From Drouetiella hepatica Uher 2000/2452 (GTDB lineage: Bacteria > Cyanobacteriota > Cyanobacteriia > Elainellales > Elainellaceae): DNA of 64,000 nucleotides. Position 1 is the stretch's first letter, and each line of letters starts with the position of its first letter. The notes beneath the pieces were generated by a model. That model was given only the letters and a program-made list of their open reading frames with translations, was not told the origin of the DNA and made no database searches. Both the position numbers and the translations under genes were made by a program. Of the stretch, positions 34,748-45,491 are shown one piece after another. The stretch spans positions 186,001 to 250,000 of the forward strand of contig JAHHHD010000003.1 of NCBI GenBank assembly GCA_019359505.1, written 5' to 3'.

Positions 34748-36217
34748 ATGCGAGTTGCGATCGTTGGAGCGGGATTGGCTGGGTTGGCGGCTGCCGTAGA
34801 ACTGGTAGACGCTGGACATGAAGTAGAAATATTTGAAGCGCGATCGTTTGTCGGCGGCAAGGCGGGTAGCTGGATTGATGCAGAAGGCAACCATATTGAA
34901 ATGGGTCTGCATGTGTTCTTCAACAACTACAACAACCTGTTTGCCCTGATGCGTCATGTGGGAGCATTTGAGGCGCTGCTGCCCAAAGAGCATGTCCATA
35001 ATTTTGTCAATCGTGGAGGCGAAATCGGCAAGCTGGATTTTCGCTTCCTGCTAGGTGCGCCGTTTCATGGACTCAAGGCATTTTTCACAACCGGGCAGCT
35101 GACGCTCAAAGACAAGCTCCAGAACGCGATCGCTCTGGGCACCAGCCCGATTGTGCCAGGATTAGTCAGCTATGACTTGGCGATGAAGATGATTCGTAAC
35201 CTCGATCGCATCAGCTTTGCCGACTGGTTTAGAAGTCATGGTGGTTCACAGCACAGCCTAGAGCGGATGTGGGACCCGATCGCCCTAGCGCTGGGCTTCA
35301 TTGACACCGAGCAGATTTCGGCGCGCTGTATGCTGACCATCTTTATGATGTTTGCCTCCAAGACCGAGGCTTCGCGGCTGAATATGCTGGCCGGATCGCC
35401 CGACGAGTACATTCACAAGCCAATTCTCAACTACCTGGAGGAGCGCGGAGCCAAAGTCCATACCCGCCGCCAGACCCGCAAGATTTTGTTTGAGGAGCAG
35501 GATGGCGCAACGCAGGTGACGGGCATTCTGGTTGCCAATGGGGAAGAAGATGAGGCGATCGCTGCCGATATTTACCTCGCAGCTTGCGATATTCCCGGCA
35601 TTCAACGGTTACTGCCCCCGGAATGGCGCACCTGGAAAGAGTTCGACAATATCTACAAGCTGGAGGCGGTTCCCGTCGTTACGGTGCAGCTCAGGTTTGA
35701 TGGCTGGGTGACAGAATTGCAGGATGCCGAGCAGAGGAAGCAGCTCGACCACGCCGCCGGGATGGACAACCTGCTGTACAGCGCCGATGCCGACTTTTCC
35801 TGCTTCGCCGATCTGGCTCTCACTAGCCCCAAAGACTACTATCGCGAAGGGCAGGGTTCCCTGATGCAGGTGGTGCTGACTCCTGGCGATCCGTTCGTCA
35901 AAATGAGCAACGAAGACATTGTTCAGCACGCCCTAAAGCAGCTCCATGAGCTGTTTCCCTCCTCGCGTGATTTGAACATGACCTGGTCTAGCGTCGTCAA
36001 GCTAGCTCAGTCGCTCTATCGAGAAAATCCCGGAATGGATCTCTACCGTCCCGCACAAAAAACGCCTGTGTCCAATTTCTTCTTGGCAGGCAGCTACACG
36101 CAGCAGGACTACATTGACAGCATGGAAGGCGCGACTATTTCGGGCAAACAGGCGGCAGCGGCAATTCTAGAGCCGACGGGATACAAGGTGAAAGGCTCAG
36201 GGTTGTTCAAATACTAG
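34748..36217 (+). CDS. crtQ: Zeta-carotene desaturase
   Basis: 489 residues, the usual plant/cyanobacterial ZDS length. An N-terminal FAD-binding Rossmann motif ([17 protein letters not shown]) is followed by [39 protein letters not shown] and the C-terminal [18 protein letters not shown] are diagnostic. It converts zeta-carotene to lycopene isomers at the membrane, using plastoquinone as acceptor. The convergent glycosidase-like gene ends 6 bp away. Confidence 0.96.
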   Translation: MRVAIVGAGLAGLAAAVELVDAGHEVEIFEARSFVGGKAGSWIDAEGNHIEMGLHVFFNNYNNLFALMRHVGAFEALLPKEHVHNFVNRGGEIGKLDFRFLLGAPFHGLKAFFTTGQLTLKDKLQNAIALGTSPIVPGLVSYDLAMKMIRNLDRISFADWFRSHGGSQHSLERMWDPIALALGFIDTEQISARCMLTIFMMFASKTEASRLNMLAGSPDEYIHKPILNYLEERGAKVHTRRQTRKILFEEQDGATQVTGILVANGEEDEAIAADIYLAACDIPGIQRLLPPEWRTWKEFDNIYKLEAVPVVTVQLRFDGWVTELQDAEQRKQLDHAAGMDNLLYSADADFSCFADLALTSPKDYYREGQGSLMQVVLTPGDPFVKMSNEDIVQHALKQLHELFPSSRDLNMTWSSVVKLAQSLYRENPGMDLYRPAQKTPVSNFFLAGSYTQQDYIDSMEGATISGKQAAAAILEPTGYKVKGSGLFKY

Positions 36218-36223
36218 CCGCGC

Positions 36224-37138
36224 CTACTTCACCAGCAGCACCGACTTGACCGGACGCTCGATCGCCCTTCCCTGCTCATCCAGCTTGCCGTAATGTGTCG
36301 TGCCGTTGTAGTAGAGCGAAGCAGAGCCACCACCATCCAGGTTTAGCGCTTTCGTAGCTCCCAGAGACTTGAGGAAATCGGCAAGCTGCTGGAGGGTCAT
36401 GCCCGAAGCATCGATCGCCTCCGCTTTCTGCGCCACCATGACCCAAACCACGCCACCATCTGGCAAAATGCCGACTGCACTCCGGGGACTGAGGCGATCA
36501 TGATCGATCGGATCTCTCACTACAGCACCGTTCGAGATTTCAAGAAAGCTTTCCGGCTGCAAATTTAGCTCCGGCAGCAGACGCGGCCCAGCCCCTAGCG
36601 CGCTGACAAGCTGGCAGTTGGCAAGCGGCGCATCGCTGTGCAACGCAATGTCATACTGAGTTGTCTGACTGCTCCCTTGGTTACACAGATATTGCCGAAA
36701 CTCTGAGCGATTGAAAATCTTGTCCAGATAGGGGGCAAGGTCGGGGTTTTGGGTGAGGCGATCGTTCTGTTTGGGGTCAGCCGCAGGTTTGCTGTCTAAC
36801 GTAACGTGCGACGTAGATTGTTGATTGGCAGGGTCAAAAAAGCCGCCATTGATCACGGCGATCGCCCCTGCCGGAGCCGCAAAATCCTTCAGCGTTGCCA
36901 CCCCATTAGACAGAGCCGGAACGACCTGATACTGGCTCGGAATCGTTAAAATATGCACCTCAGCTTGAGGCAGCGATCGCTTTTCGTAGCGAATGGGCTG
37001 AGCGATCGGGCTGGCGGTTGGTGAAGCATCGGCTTGTGGTGCCGGGGAGGGGGGTATCGCCGACGAAGAGGTTGAAACATACAACAAAAGCGCCTCTAGC
37101 CCAACAAACGCTAAGCCCAGTATCCAAACTAATTTCAC
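36224..37138 (-). CDS. Phosphodiester glycosidase family protein (NAGPA/DUF2233-like)
   Basis: 304 residues with an N-terminal membrane anchor or signal (LVWILGLAFVGLEALLLYVS) and a Pro/Ala/Ser-rich spacer. A phosphodiester-glycosidase domain starts around residue 50. Visible motifs are AVINGGFFDPANQQSTSHVT, DRLSPRSAVGIL and ATKALNLDGGGSASLYYNG. Mammalian NAGPA removes GlcNAc from phosphodiesters. Bacterial relatives act in the envelope on exopolysaccharide or sporulation substrates. The target here is unknown. Confidence 0.9.
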   Translation of the reverse strand: MKLVWILGLAFVGLEALLLYVSTSSSAIPPSPAPQADASPTASPIAQPIRYEKRSLPQAEVHILTIPSQYQVVPALSNGVATLKDFAAPAGAIAVINGGFFDPANQQSTSHVTLDSKPAADPKQNDRLTQNPDLAPYLDKIFNRSEFRQYLCNQGSSQTTQYDIALHSDAPLANCQLVSALGAGPRLLPELNLQPESFLEISNGAVVRDPIDHDRLSPRSAVGILPDGGVVWVMVAQKAEAIDASGMTLQQLADFLKSLGATKALNLDGGGSASLYYNGTTHYGKLDEQGRAIERPVKSVLLVK

Positions 37139-37182
37139 GCAGTTTCCCTCTTTCGATAGCTATCACTATCTTACGCAAGGCG

Positions 37183-37227
37183 CTCCGAGATTTTAGACCT
37201 CCGAGATTTTGAAAACCTCGGAGGTCT
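37183..37227. repeat. Hairpin with 11-bp stem and duplicated left arm
   Basis: AGACCTCCGAG (37195-37205) pairs with CTCGGAGGTCT (37217-37227). The loop also contains TTTTGAAAA. The block CTCCGAGATTTT is duplicated 17 bp to the left (37183-37194). It sits just after the stop of the large GDPD gene (37236, minus strand), so it may act as its terminator. Confidence 0.7.
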
Positions 37228-37235
37228 GAGGGTCG

Positions 37236-40200
37236 CTAGCTCAAGCCACTCAGCCCAGTGTTCACTGAGGTGGGCAGAGTGACGATCGCCTGAGAATCAT
37301 TCAGACCGATCGCTACGGGCGCTGTCAGAAGCTGCCCTCCGACTCCGGAGTTCTCGGTCAGAACTTCTGGGAAGGGTTGGACGTTGGCGACCTGCACATT
37401 GAACAGTGAAGTCTCTGCCAACTCTCCGCTTCTGACGCTTGGTGTATTGAATTGACTGTCAGCAGCATCTCTATTGAGAGAAGGGGTCGAGCCAGCTAGA
37501 GCATCGGCAGGGCGATCTAGACCCGCCAATCCAACGCGATCGTCCAGATTTAAAGGCGTTGCCAACTTCAGGGTAACGATCTCGTTGTTGTCGATCGCCG
37601 GGGGACGACCGATCGAGAACGGGTAGTTGTTGTCGTTGGCAACCAGGATGGTGTCTTTGTCTAACACCAACACATCTTCGATCGTCTGGAAGGGCATTCT
37701 GTAGGTGGTGCTGCCGTCGTGGTTGAGGTCGCCTGGATCTTGAATGTTCAACAGATCGGCAACTTCCACTTTAGAGACAAAGCCGTCGGCATCTTTCTGA
37801 GACAAATCTACCTTGTAGATTTTTTTGAACTTGGCGGCAGTGCCCTGTTCGTTATCTCGCTCAATCACCAGATACTCGTTGGCGTTGATTACGGTAAAAT
37901 CACCGATCGCATTCGTTGCGCTTTCGAGTTTGTAGTAACCCTCCAGTCCAGCAAATTGCTTTGAGGCCACATCAAACTTATAGATGCGCAGGGTACCTGC
38001 CGGATCGCCCACGACCGTTCCTTCCAGCAGCGGGTACAGCGTGCTCTTGTCCGGACTGATCGCCATGCCCTCAAAGCCTCTGGATTGTCCCAAGTTGGAG
38101 ACTTGAGCAGGGGTGATGAAGGTGCTACGAGCATCCTCTCCGGTGCCGGGGAAATCCGCAAAGTAGCCATCCACGCCTAGCTCAATAAATTGCTTGAACT
38201 CCGCCAGCGGATCGCCGTTGTAGCTGTCGGGCAAGAAGAAGCTCTCGTTGCGGAAGGTGTAAGGGTGAACCAACAATCCGACCTGATGGGCATCGGTAAC
38301 GAGGGTCGTGGGACTGCCCGTGACGCGATCGCCATCGCTAATCTGTCCGTCACCATTCAGGTCATCCGGGCGACCGTCATTGTTGAAATCCACGGTCGAG
38401 AGGGGGACGATCCGCTGTTTGTTGGGACCAATGCCCTCGGCATAGGTGGCGATTTCCACCAATCCTGCTGGGGTAGACAGGTCGGTATAGGTGCGCGTGT
38501 CGCCGCTGACCACGAAGTCATAGGGACGACCTGAGCCACCAAACAACTGCACTATCGGAATGTTAATTCCTGCCTGGGGCATGAGGGTGGCGTTGAGTTC
38601 CTTCAGGTTGGCAACCTCAAAGGATTGAATGAAGATGCGGGTCGGATCGGTGAATTTCTTCTCCACCAGCGTCTCCACCAGCAGTTGGCTGGTGTTGTAG
38701 CCCTGAGCGGCAAAGAAAGTCGGGTGCTTGGTTTCAGGATAGATGCCAATTTTGCGCCCGGTTTCTTTCTCAACTTGCTGCACCAGGTCGATCACTTCTG
38801 CCAAGGTGGGCACCTTTAGCTTGTCGTTGTCGAACTGCGTTCCTCGCAGGGCGGGCAGACGCTCGATCGCATTCAGGGTCTTGATTTCCGCCAGGGTAAA
38901 GTCTTCAGCAAACCAGCCCGTGACGGTAACGCCGTCCAAAACCTTGGTGGTTCTGCGATCGGCAAATTCAGGCCGCAGATAAACATCGGTGCTGGTGTCG
39001 GTGGTGTTGAGTGCGCCCGTCGCCGTCAACACCGCCAACATGGGTTCGTGGCGGGCGATCAGCACGCCATCTTTTGTTACCACCAGATCGGGTTCGATGA
39101 AGTCAGCACCGTCGGCGATCGCCTTCTTGTAGGCCGCCAGCGTGTGTTCTGGACGTTCGCCGCTCGCTCCCCGGTGACCGATGACGATCGGCGCTTTGCC
39201 ATCCAGCGTATTGAAGGTCGTGGTTTGCAGCACCTCTGGATTTTGGGGCGATCGGACAAAAGGGCTGGTGATCTGATCGCGGACTAAATCGCCTGTGCCC
39301 GGAAAATCGGTAAAGTAGCCGTCTACACCCAGATTGATGAACTGCTCAAATTCCCTGACCGGGTTGCCGTTGTAGTCGGAAGCCAGGAAACTTCCCTCAT
39401 TGCGGAAGGTGTAGGGATGCACCAGCAGTCCGGCGTTGTGAGCATCGGTAATCAGCGAAGTGGGTTCGGTTGTCACCTTGTCGGCATCGTTAATCACGCC
39501 GTCGTTGTTCAAGTCATCCGCTTTGCCATCCCCGTTGGCATCTACCTCTTTGACCGAAACGATCATCCGCTTCCAGGGACCAATGCCATCCGCATAGGTG
39601 GCTACTTCCTGTAAACCTGCGGCAGTCCGCAAGTCGCCATAGGTGCGGAGGTCGCCGCTGACGACAAAATCGTAGGGGCGGATTTCAATCAGCGTGCCGT
39701 CCGGATTGACATCAAACGCATCATACAACTGCACCAGCGGAATATCAGTTTTCTGGTTTAGCTCCTTCAGGTTGGCAACCTCAAAGGACTGGATGAAAAC
39801 ACGGCTAGGGTCAGTGAAACCCGTTTTGTCCAGCGTTTCTAGCAGCGGCTCTTCGAGCGAGAGTCCCAAATTGTCATGGAAAGTCGGATGCTTGGTTTCA
39901 GGATAGATGCCGACTTTTCTGCCCGTTTCTTTCTCCGCCTGCTTGACCAGGTTGATCACTTCTTCAAACGTGGGGATTTCAAACACGCCATTGAATGCCT
40001 GGGTGCGGAATCCCTGGGGCATGATGGCGCGCAATGTCTTGATCTCCGCCAGGGTGAAGTCAGACGCAAAGTAGTCTTCGACTGCTACACCGTCCAAGAT
40101 CTTGGTGGTTTTGCGATCGGCAAATTCAGGTCGGCTGGCAACATCCGTGGTGCCGCCCAGCATTGGCTCATGGCGGGCAATCAACACACCATCTTTGGTG

Positions 40201-40853
40201 GCAACCAGATCGGGTTCGATGAAGTCAGCCCCGCGCTCGATCGCCAGCTTATACGCTTCCAGGGTATGCTCTGGCAGTTCGCCACTGGCTCCCCGGTGTC
40301 CAATCACGATTGGCGGCTTGCCATCCAGCGTGTTGAGATTGACTGGATTGGGGGTAGCAATGGGAGCGTCCAATAGCTTTCCGGTGGCATCGAAGTGCAG
40401 CAGGAAGGGGCCAAACTCATCGCCAATCCAAATCGTGCCGTCCTCAGCAATCACAAAGGATTCAATGTCGAAGTCTGCGCCCGTTAGGAGGCGATCGCCC
40501 GTTCCCTCATTGACAATCTTGAAGGGAATTTTCTGGTCAGGATCGGCAAACTGAATAAAGTTATCGAAGATCTTGACGCTGCCATCTCCGCCTTCCGTGC
40601 CTCGGAAGTTGGGATCAACGCGGTAGATCCGCAGCAAAAAATCAGAGCTGTTATTCTTGGCACCGTAGCCGTTGTCTGGCATAAACCAGAAGCTATCTTT
40701 ATCGAAAAACTGAACCCCGCTAAAGCCCTGAACGGGCTGCCCCGCAAAAGGGCCTGTGCGACCGTTGGCAGACACATCTTTGCCAGATGCAGGTCCCGCA
40801 GCAAGCGTATCTGCGGGAAGTGACGCGAAACTCTTCAATACAACATCTGTCAT
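37236..40853 (-). CDS. Phytase-like esterase propeller interrupted by two glycerophosphodiester phosphodiesterase domains
   Basis: 1205 residues from ATG 40853; a TTG 16 codons earlier is less likely. Residues about 1-175 and 905-1140 read as the two halves of an esterase-like phytase propeller ([40 protein letters not shown]; later [20 protein letters not shown]). Between them are two GDPD domains, each beginning [10 protein letters not shown] (His186 and His560) with FIEPDLV and [10 protein letters not shown]. Each contains an EF-hand-like calcium loop ([15 protein letters not shown] near 438; [15 protein letters not shown] near 822). It would release phosphate and glycerol from phosphodiesters outside the cell. 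No classical signal peptide, so type I secretion is possible. Confidence 0.88.
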   Translation of the reverse strand: MTDVVLKSFASLPADTLAAGPASGKDVSANGRTGPFAGQPVQGFSGVQFFDKDSFWFMPDNGYGAKNNSSDFLLRIYRVDPNFRGTEGGDGSVKIFDNFIQFADPDQKIPFKIVNEGTGDRLLTGADFDIESFVIAEDGTIWIGDEFGPFLLHFDATGKLLDAPIATPNPVNLNTLDGKPPIVIGHRGASGELPEHTLEAYKLAIERGADFIEPDLVATKDGVLIARHEPMLGGTTDVASRPEFADRKTTKILDGVAVEDYFASDFTLAEIKTLRAIMPQGFRTQAFNGVFEIPTFEEVINLVKQAEKETGRKVGIYPETKHPTFHDNLGLSLEEPLLETLDKTGFTDPSRVFIQSFEVANLKELNQKTDIPLVQLYDAFDVNPDGTLIEIRPYDFVVSGDLRTYGDLRTAAGLQEVATYADGIGPWKRMIVSVKEVDANGDGKADDLNNDGVINDADKVTTEPTSLITDAHNAGLLVHPYTFRNEGSFLASDYNGNPVREFEQFINLGVDGYFTDFPGTGDLVRDQITSPFVRSPQNPEVLQTTTFNTLDGKAPIVIGHRGASGERPEHTLAAYKKAIADGADFIEPDLVVTKDGVLIARHEPMLAVLTATGALNTTDTSTDVYLRPEFADRRTTKVLDGVTVTGWFAEDFTLAEIKTLNAIERLPALRGTQFDNDKLKVPTLAEVIDLVQQVEKETGRKIGIYPETKHPTFFAAQGYNTSQLLVETLVEKKFTDPTRIFIQSFEVANLKELNATLMPQAGINIPIVQLFGGSGRPYDFVVSGDTRTYTDLSTPAGLVEIATYAEGIGPNKQRIVPLSTVDFNNDGRPDDLNGDGQISDGDRVTGSPTTLVTDAHQVGLLVHPYTFRNESFFLPDSYNGDPLAEFKQFIELGVDGYFADFPGTGEDARSTFITPAQVSNLGQSRGFEGMAISPDKSTLYPLLEGTVVGDPAGTLRIYKFDVASKQFAGLEGYYKLESATNAIGDFTVINANEYLVIERDNEQGTAAKFKKIYKVDLSQKDADGFVSKVEVADLLNIQDPGDLNHDGSTTYRMPFQTIEDVLVLDKDTILVANDNNYPFSIGRPPAIDNNEIVTLKLATPLNLDDRVGLAGLDRPADALAGSTPSLNRDAADSQFNTPSVRSGELAETSLFNVQVANVQPFPEVLTENSGVGGQLLTAPVAIGLNDSQAIVTLPTSVNTGLSGLS

Positions 40854-41227
40854 GGCTTTCTGTGGATTCCTGAATGTGGGAAAGAATTTCACCCCAATCA
40901 AGCTCCCATAGGGACGTTAAGAGACAGCTAACTTCTCCTCAAGCCCGACTTTAGGAAACATTAAGCGATCGGCTGATTGCTTTCTTCACAAAGCCTGAAA
41001 TGCAGATGGGCAGACACATTTAGCTAGAGAAAGGACTCGTGAATTCGCCTTCACTATTCAGACTACAGCTACAGCTAACATGAAGATTTCGTAAATTTGA
41101 AAGGGGCACAACATTGCTGAGGATCTTTGCCCAAAAGAAAAGGTTGGGTGTTATGGACATCCTGGATTGCCCCACCCAACCTGAATCACAGCATCAAGAC
41201 TTATGACATCAAGACCCGCAGCAGCCC
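40854..41227. other. Spacer between SLH and GDPD genes
   Basis: No gene. It holds the SLH gene terminator (41133-41181) and presumably the GDPD gene promoter. No Pho-box array could be recognised by eye. Confidence 0.5.
41133..41181 (-). terminator. Terminator of the SLH gene
   Basis: GGTTGGGTG (41142-41150) pairs with CACCCAACC (41173-41181). Read on the minus strand, the hairpin is followed by TTTTCTTTT. It lies 47 bp after the SLH gene stop. Confidence 0.8.
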
Positions 41228-42523
41228 TTAGCGAGATGCACTTGCCGCCCCACCTAAACAGCTCAGCGTCCGCAAAGTCGCCGCCGCCGCATAGTTGCGC
41301 TGAGCAGCCGTATCAGGCGCAAAAGCTGAACCCGTCTCATTCAACGGAGAAGCTACTCCACAGTAGGAAGACATTTGGCTAATCAAAGGATTTGCCCAAT
41401 GACCATTCGTATCTGCAAAGGTAGCAGCCGGACGGTTGCCCTGAATTTGAGGCTGTTGACCTTGCATCGCCTTGCCATACTCTGCCGCCCGACGCAAGAC
41501 CGCCATTAGCTCTGCGCGAGTCACAGGCTGAGCCGGACGGAAAGAACCATCCTGATAGCCCGTAATAATGTTGTTGTCGCGGGCAAACTGAATTCTAGCA
41601 GCACTCCAGCGGCTAGCTTCTACATCAGAGTAAGGGTTGCCAGTCGCCTGAGTAGGAACATCAAGCTTGACGTTAGGTAAACTGCCCAGCGCGCCCAACA
41701 CCATAGATACCAACTGTTCGCGGGTCAGAGAAGCCGTAGGGCGGAACGTGTTGTCCTCAAACCCAGAAATAAACCCAGTTTGAACCGCGCGATTGATATC
41801 GGCAGCGTAAATGTCGTTAACAGTATCGTTGAAGCGAGATGGAGCCGGGGTGCCTGTAGACCCTGTACCTGTATTACCTGTAGACCCGGTGCCTGTGTTG
41901 CCTGTATTGCCTGTAGAGCCTGTAGAGCCAGTGCCACCGCCGACATTCGCAACAGGAACGTTATCACCATCGTAGGTGAGGTAAACATGCCCTAGAGTCT
42001 GTTCACCAAATACCCGCTTGGTAAAGCGCCAGCCCGGATCGAGGGTGATTTTGGCGAAGTCAGAGGTCACTCCGTTAGTGCGACCAATCAAGATGGCTTT
42101 CTCGGCACGGCTGCTAGGGGCACCAATCAGCAGCATATCGTTGTCTTGTTTAACCACTCGCAGGCTATAGCGCAGCCCTAGATCTTCGTCATTGACGCGG
42201 ATGGAGTAGCCGTTGCTATCGGTACTGCGGCTGCATACCCCCGTGAAGTCAAACTCTAGCAAAAGAGGGTTAATTGCAATCAACGCATTGGGAGAGCCAG
42301 ACTCGCTCCAGCAAGGACGGCTATCGGCAACTTGTTCTAAGATGAGGAGTTGGTGAGCTGCACCGCCTCGGTAGGGGGAAGCCACTGCAACAAATTTATT
42401 TTGATCGACTTCCTTTTCACCAAACTGCGCAGCCAGTGCGGGTGTGATAGCAGATAGAGCGCTAGCAAGGGTAGTTGTGGTGACGGCAGCGATCGCAGCC
42501 ATGCGACGAAGAGCAGGTTTCAT
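41228..42523 (-). CDS. Secreted protein with DUF3747-like domain and three SLH domains
   Basis: 431 residues. A clear signal peptide ends ALSAITPALA-AQF. Residues about 33-190 form a DUF3747-like domain (FVAVASPYRGGAAHQLLILEQ, SESGSPNALIAINPLLLEFDF). A low-complexity Gly/Ser/Thr/Asn linker (about 195-225) follows, then three S-layer homology modules: DINRAVQTGFISGFEDNTFR, NNIITGYQDGSFRPAQPVTR and a more divergent last one. SLH domains bind secondary cell-wall polymer or, in cyanobacteria, outer-envelope structures. The protein probably sits in the periplasm or envelope. Confidence 0.9.
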   Translation of the reverse strand: MKPALRRMAAIAAVTTTTLASALSAITPALAAQFGEKEVDQNKFVAVASPYRGGAAHQLLILEQVADSRPCWSESGSPNALIAINPLLLEFDFTGVCSRSTDSNGYSIRVNDEDLGLRYSLRVVKQDNDMLLIGAPSSRAEKAILIGRTNGVTSDFAKITLDPGWRFTKRVFGEQTLGHVYLTYDGDNVPVANVGGGTGSTGSTGNTGNTGTGSTGNTGTGSTGTPAPSRFNDTVNDIYAADINRAVQTGFISGFEDNTFRPTASLTREQLVSMVLGALGSLPNVKLDVPTQATGNPYSDVEASRWSAARIQFARDNNIITGYQDGSFRPAQPVTRAELMAVLRRAAEYGKAMQGQQPQIQGNRPAATFADTNGHWANPLISQMSSYCGVASPLNETGSAFAPDTAAQRNYAAAATLRTLSCLGGAASASR

Positions 42524-43078
42524 GGTTTGTTCTCAGGTTGATTCTGTGATGGAGGAAAGAATTACTTTGCCGTAGTATTCTGTTGATTCCTATACGGCTT
42601 CGTTGTGATCAATGACATCTAAAACGACACTTTTGTTTCTCAATGCTTTGCTTAAAAAATCTTTTAAGCTATCAATTTTGAAAGTCGTTATTGATGAATT
42701 TAGAGACATAACACGAGATCTTTATGTTCCCATTACGGGTAAGAAAAGAATTAAACTGCGATTCTTTCAAAACAATGAATATCAACATCTCAGCGTTTAC
42801 TTAATAGTTCCAAAGTAATGAGGTAACTACAAATAAACTGATATGACTATGAAACCTATCCCAATGTTTCCGGCTTGCTCAAATTGATTCTTAAAGCGTT
42901 TTTGAACCGAAGATGACTGAAAAGTGGCCGCAAAAGTTTCCTGCCGATCGCCTGTTCTTCGCCTCAATTTGCAAACAGATTGGAAGTCTCTTGGAGAGTG
43001 GTGTGCAGGCAATATTTTTTGTGGTGTGGGCTTTGCCCACACCACAAAAAATATTGCCTCTTGGGGACTACCGGAGTT
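42524..43078. other. Spacer upstream of the SLH gene with repeat C1
   Basis: Contains hairpin C1 (43007-43059). A 68-codon plus-strand frame (42612-42818, MTSKTTLLFLNALLKK...) has no ribosome-binding site or known motif. I regard it as unsupported, though a small gene cannot be excluded. Confidence 0.5.
43007..43059. repeat. Hairpin repeat family C, copy C1
   Basis: A perfect palindrome with 25-bp arms and a TTT loop: AGGCAATATTTTTTGTGGTG continuing TGGGC-TTT-GCCCA and the complement. Flanks GTGGTGTGC on the left and GGGGACTA on the right are partly shared with copy C2. Confidence 0.93.
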
Positions 43079-43450
43079 TTATCCCGGCAGAAAAGATACA
43101 TGAGCGCTGACTACTCGCCAGCCCTCTAGCGATCGCATCCAGGTTTGGCTTTGCCGTCCGCTCTTGCCAAGGCGCTGAAATTCGGTGTTGGCAGTAGCAA
43201 AATCTCTGCCGTAGGTGGTGATCACAGTGTTGCTGAGGGTGCGATCGAGTCCTTGTGCCGAACGGGCGCTGCGAAAGGCAGCGATCGCCTCATAGCCGTA
43301 CAGATTTTCGGTCGCGCCATAGCGAATGGTATGGGGGCTATTCCAAAATAAGGTGTCCAGGACGGCGACATCGTTGCTTGTAAGCGCCGCTTCGTAGCGT
43401 TCAAAGGCGATCGTCACTTCTGCAACCACGTCAGGGAGATTGATGTCCAT
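43079..43450 (-). CDS. HpxZ/AtzH-like (DUF3225) protein of the NTF2 fold
   Basis: 123 residues, the whole protein being one NTF2-like cone. Characteristic stretches are [40 protein letters not shown] and the terminal [14 protein letters not shown]. HpxZ is encoded with oxalurate and purine catabolism genes in enterobacteria, and AtzH with atrazine-degradation amidases. No such pathway is adjacent here. It lies 16 bp after the DICT histidine kinase in the same direction, so it is probably co-transcribed with it, an unusual pairing. Confidence 0.88.
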   Translation of the reverse strand: MDINLPDVVAEVTIAFERYEAALTSNDVAVLDTLFWNSPHTIRYGATENLYGYEAIAAFRSARSAQGLDRTLSNTVITTYGRDFATANTEFQRLGKSGRQSQTWMRSLEGWRVVSAHVSFLPG

Positions 43451-43466
43451 TACTTACACTCCTTCA

Positions 43467-45491
43467 CTAACCCAAAGCCGCTCGTTTGCGGTTCGATCGC
43501 CGACCTTTAGGCGGAGGCGCAACAGCTGGGCTAGCATTTCCTTGACTGCCATTACTCACTATCTCTGGAGCGATCGGCAGCGTGAAGTGAAACTGGCTAC
43601 CCTGATCGCGACCGGCTGACTCTGCCCAAATTTGTCCGCCCAATCCTTTGATAATTTGGCGACAGATAGCCAGCCCTAAGCCTGTACCCCCAGCAGTGCG
43701 GCGCAAGGCTCCCTCTTCTTGATAGAAGCGATCGAACACGGTTTCTAGTCGGTTTGGTTCAATGCCCCGCCCGGTATCAGTGATGGTAATTTCCAGCATT
43801 TTACCGCCGTTGGTCTTGGCTTCAATCAACACCTCACCTTCTGGATCGGTGAACTTACAGGCATTATCCAATAGCTTCGAGAGGACTTCTACTACGCGCT
43901 CACCGTCTGCCTGCACCTGGGGAAGTTCTAAGGGTACCTGCGCCCGAATCTGAGGAAATTCTTCCCGGTTCATGCCGCGAATGCTGCTGACGGCAAGATC
44001 GACACATTCATCTAGGGCGATCGGCTCCAAATGCCACTGAACTCTGCCGCTCTCTAAGCGCGACAGGGTAATAAAATCCTGAATGAGCTTCCTCATGCGA
44101 TCAGCATCCGACATCGCCGTATTCAGCATCACCTGTCGCAGTTCTGGCGGCATATCTGGCTCGCTCGCAAGGCTCTCTAAACAGACTTGAATTGTGGAAA
44201 GCGGCGTACGCAGCTCATGTCCAGTGATAGCAATTAAGTTGCTACGGGTGCGCTCCAGTGCCTCAAGCTGCTGATTCAAATCTTCTAGGTTGGCGTAAGA
44301 CTCAGACTGAATCAGGGCTACGCCGAGCTGCGTGGCAACGGCTTCCACTAGCCCTACTTCATCTTGGCTCCAGCCGTATGGCTCTGCCTGACAGTGGTGC
44401 AGCTCCACCATGCCCAGCAGCCGTCCTTGGTAAATCACAGGCACCATGAGCCAGGAACGAATTTGCCAGCGATCGACCAACAAATCCAGCGAAGACAGGT
44501 CAATCGGCTGAGGAATCTGCGTATCGGCTAGGGCGATCGCCTCTTGCCGCTGTGCCACCGACTGAAACAGAGGATTGCCTTGCAACGACCAGTTTTGCCC
44601 CACGACTGATTTGATCCTTGCACTCGCCAATGATTCATAGACGATCGGCACAGTCGCATCGGTTGCCTTGCAGCGATAGACCAGGCAGCGGCAGACCTGC
44701 ATGGCGCGTCCTAGTTCCTCAACGGCTACTTTAAAGATCTCGTTGGGGTCGAGCGATCGCCGCATAGCGGACGTAATCAAATTAACCAGCCGCTCTCGCC
44801 GCTCTTGAGCCGACATAGAGCGATATGCCTTCAGCAGCTTATATTGCCCTGCCTGAAGGTAAGTCACTAGCCGCTGAGCAAAAGGATCAGGATCAACCTC
44901 ACCCACTCCAGACACTGCTTCTACTAAGTAATCTGTCTTGGCTTGCTCAACCTTTAACTGTAATTCTGGGCGGTACAGGGCAATGCGATCGAGCAAGATT
45001 CTGGCGGCGGTGCAGCTCACCTGGCGATCGAATGTCCAAACGCCTTCAAACCGCCGAGTTTGATCCATAGCAGGCAGTCCGGCATTTTCCTGTTCACTGG
45101 GGGCAAGAGTTTGGCGCTCCTGACAAACCAGGCAAGCCGCATAGTTTTGTCCAATCACCACCAGATGCCATTCATGGCTAAGCTGATCCTCTGGGTCAAA
45201 GGCGATCGTTTCGTACTCTTTAGACTCGTTCATGAAGCTGGTTTCTGGAGCCGCCAGCACATAAACATGCGGCGTCAGAGCCGCAATTCGCTCATAGCGA
45301 TGTGACTCCTGCCGATAAAACCGTTCTCGCTGAAAGCTGGCGATTACCAGAGGCATACGAACACCTCCCGCCAACACCTGATCCTCCATGGCGTGGGATA
45401 GGGCAGTCAGCGAAGCCTTGAAATAGAGCTGGGGTCGGAGCTGGGGACAGCTTTTTAGCAACTCCTCCAGCACAGAAATTTGGATACGCAT
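43467..45491 (-). CDS. DICT-GAF sensor histidine kinase
   Basis: 674 residues from ATG 45491; a TTG 19 codons upstream is possible. N-terminal DICT domain (about 1-130: LRPQLYFKASLTALSHAMED, then the ETIAFDPEDQLSHEWHLVVI block), a helical spacer, a GAF domain (about 250-405), HisKA with TGHELRTPLSTIQ, and HATPase with LLDNACKFT, DTGRGIE and GGTGLGLAIC. The C-terminus is basic. DICT domains occur with light and redox sensors in cyanobacteria. The ligand is unknown. No membrane segment. It forms an operon with the HpxZ-like gene. Confidence 0.92.
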   Translation of the reverse strand: MRIQISVLEELLKSCPQLRPQLYFKASLTALSHAMEDQVLAGGVRMPLVIASFQRERFYRQESHRYERIAALTPHVYVLAAPETSFMNESKEYETIAFDPEDQLSHEWHLVVIGQNYAACLVCQERQTLAPSEQENAGLPAMDQTRRFEGVWTFDRQVSCTAARILLDRIALYRPELQLKVEQAKTDYLVEAVSGVGEVDPDPFAQRLVTYLQAGQYKLLKAYRSMSAQERRERLVNLITSAMRRSLDPNEIFKVAVEELGRAMQVCRCLVYRCKATDATVPIVYESLASARIKSVVGQNWSLQGNPLFQSVAQRQEAIALADTQIPQPIDLSSLDLLVDRWQIRSWLMVPVIYQGRLLGMVELHHCQAEPYGWSQDEVGLVEAVATQLGVALIQSESYANLEDLNQQLEALERTRSNLIAITGHELRTPLSTIQVCLESLASEPDMPPELRQVMLNTAMSDADRMRKLIQDFITLSRLESGRVQWHLEPIALDECVDLAVSSIRGMNREEFPQIRAQVPLELPQVQADGERVVEVLSKLLDNACKFTDPEGEVLIEAKTNGGKMLEITITDTGRGIEPNRLETVFDRFYQEEGALRRTAGGTGLGLAICRQIIKGLGGQIWAESAGRDQGSQFHFTLPIAPEIVSNGSQGNASPAVAPPPKGRRSNRKRAALG

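Noticed and set aside
39876-40376. 166-codon frame antisense to the GDPD gene
   Set aside because: Shadow frame; the minus strand carries GDPD catalytic motifs here.
42612-42818. 68-codon plus-strand frame upstream of the SLH gene
   Set aside because: No ribosome-binding site, no motif and low-complexity N-terminus; insufficient support.
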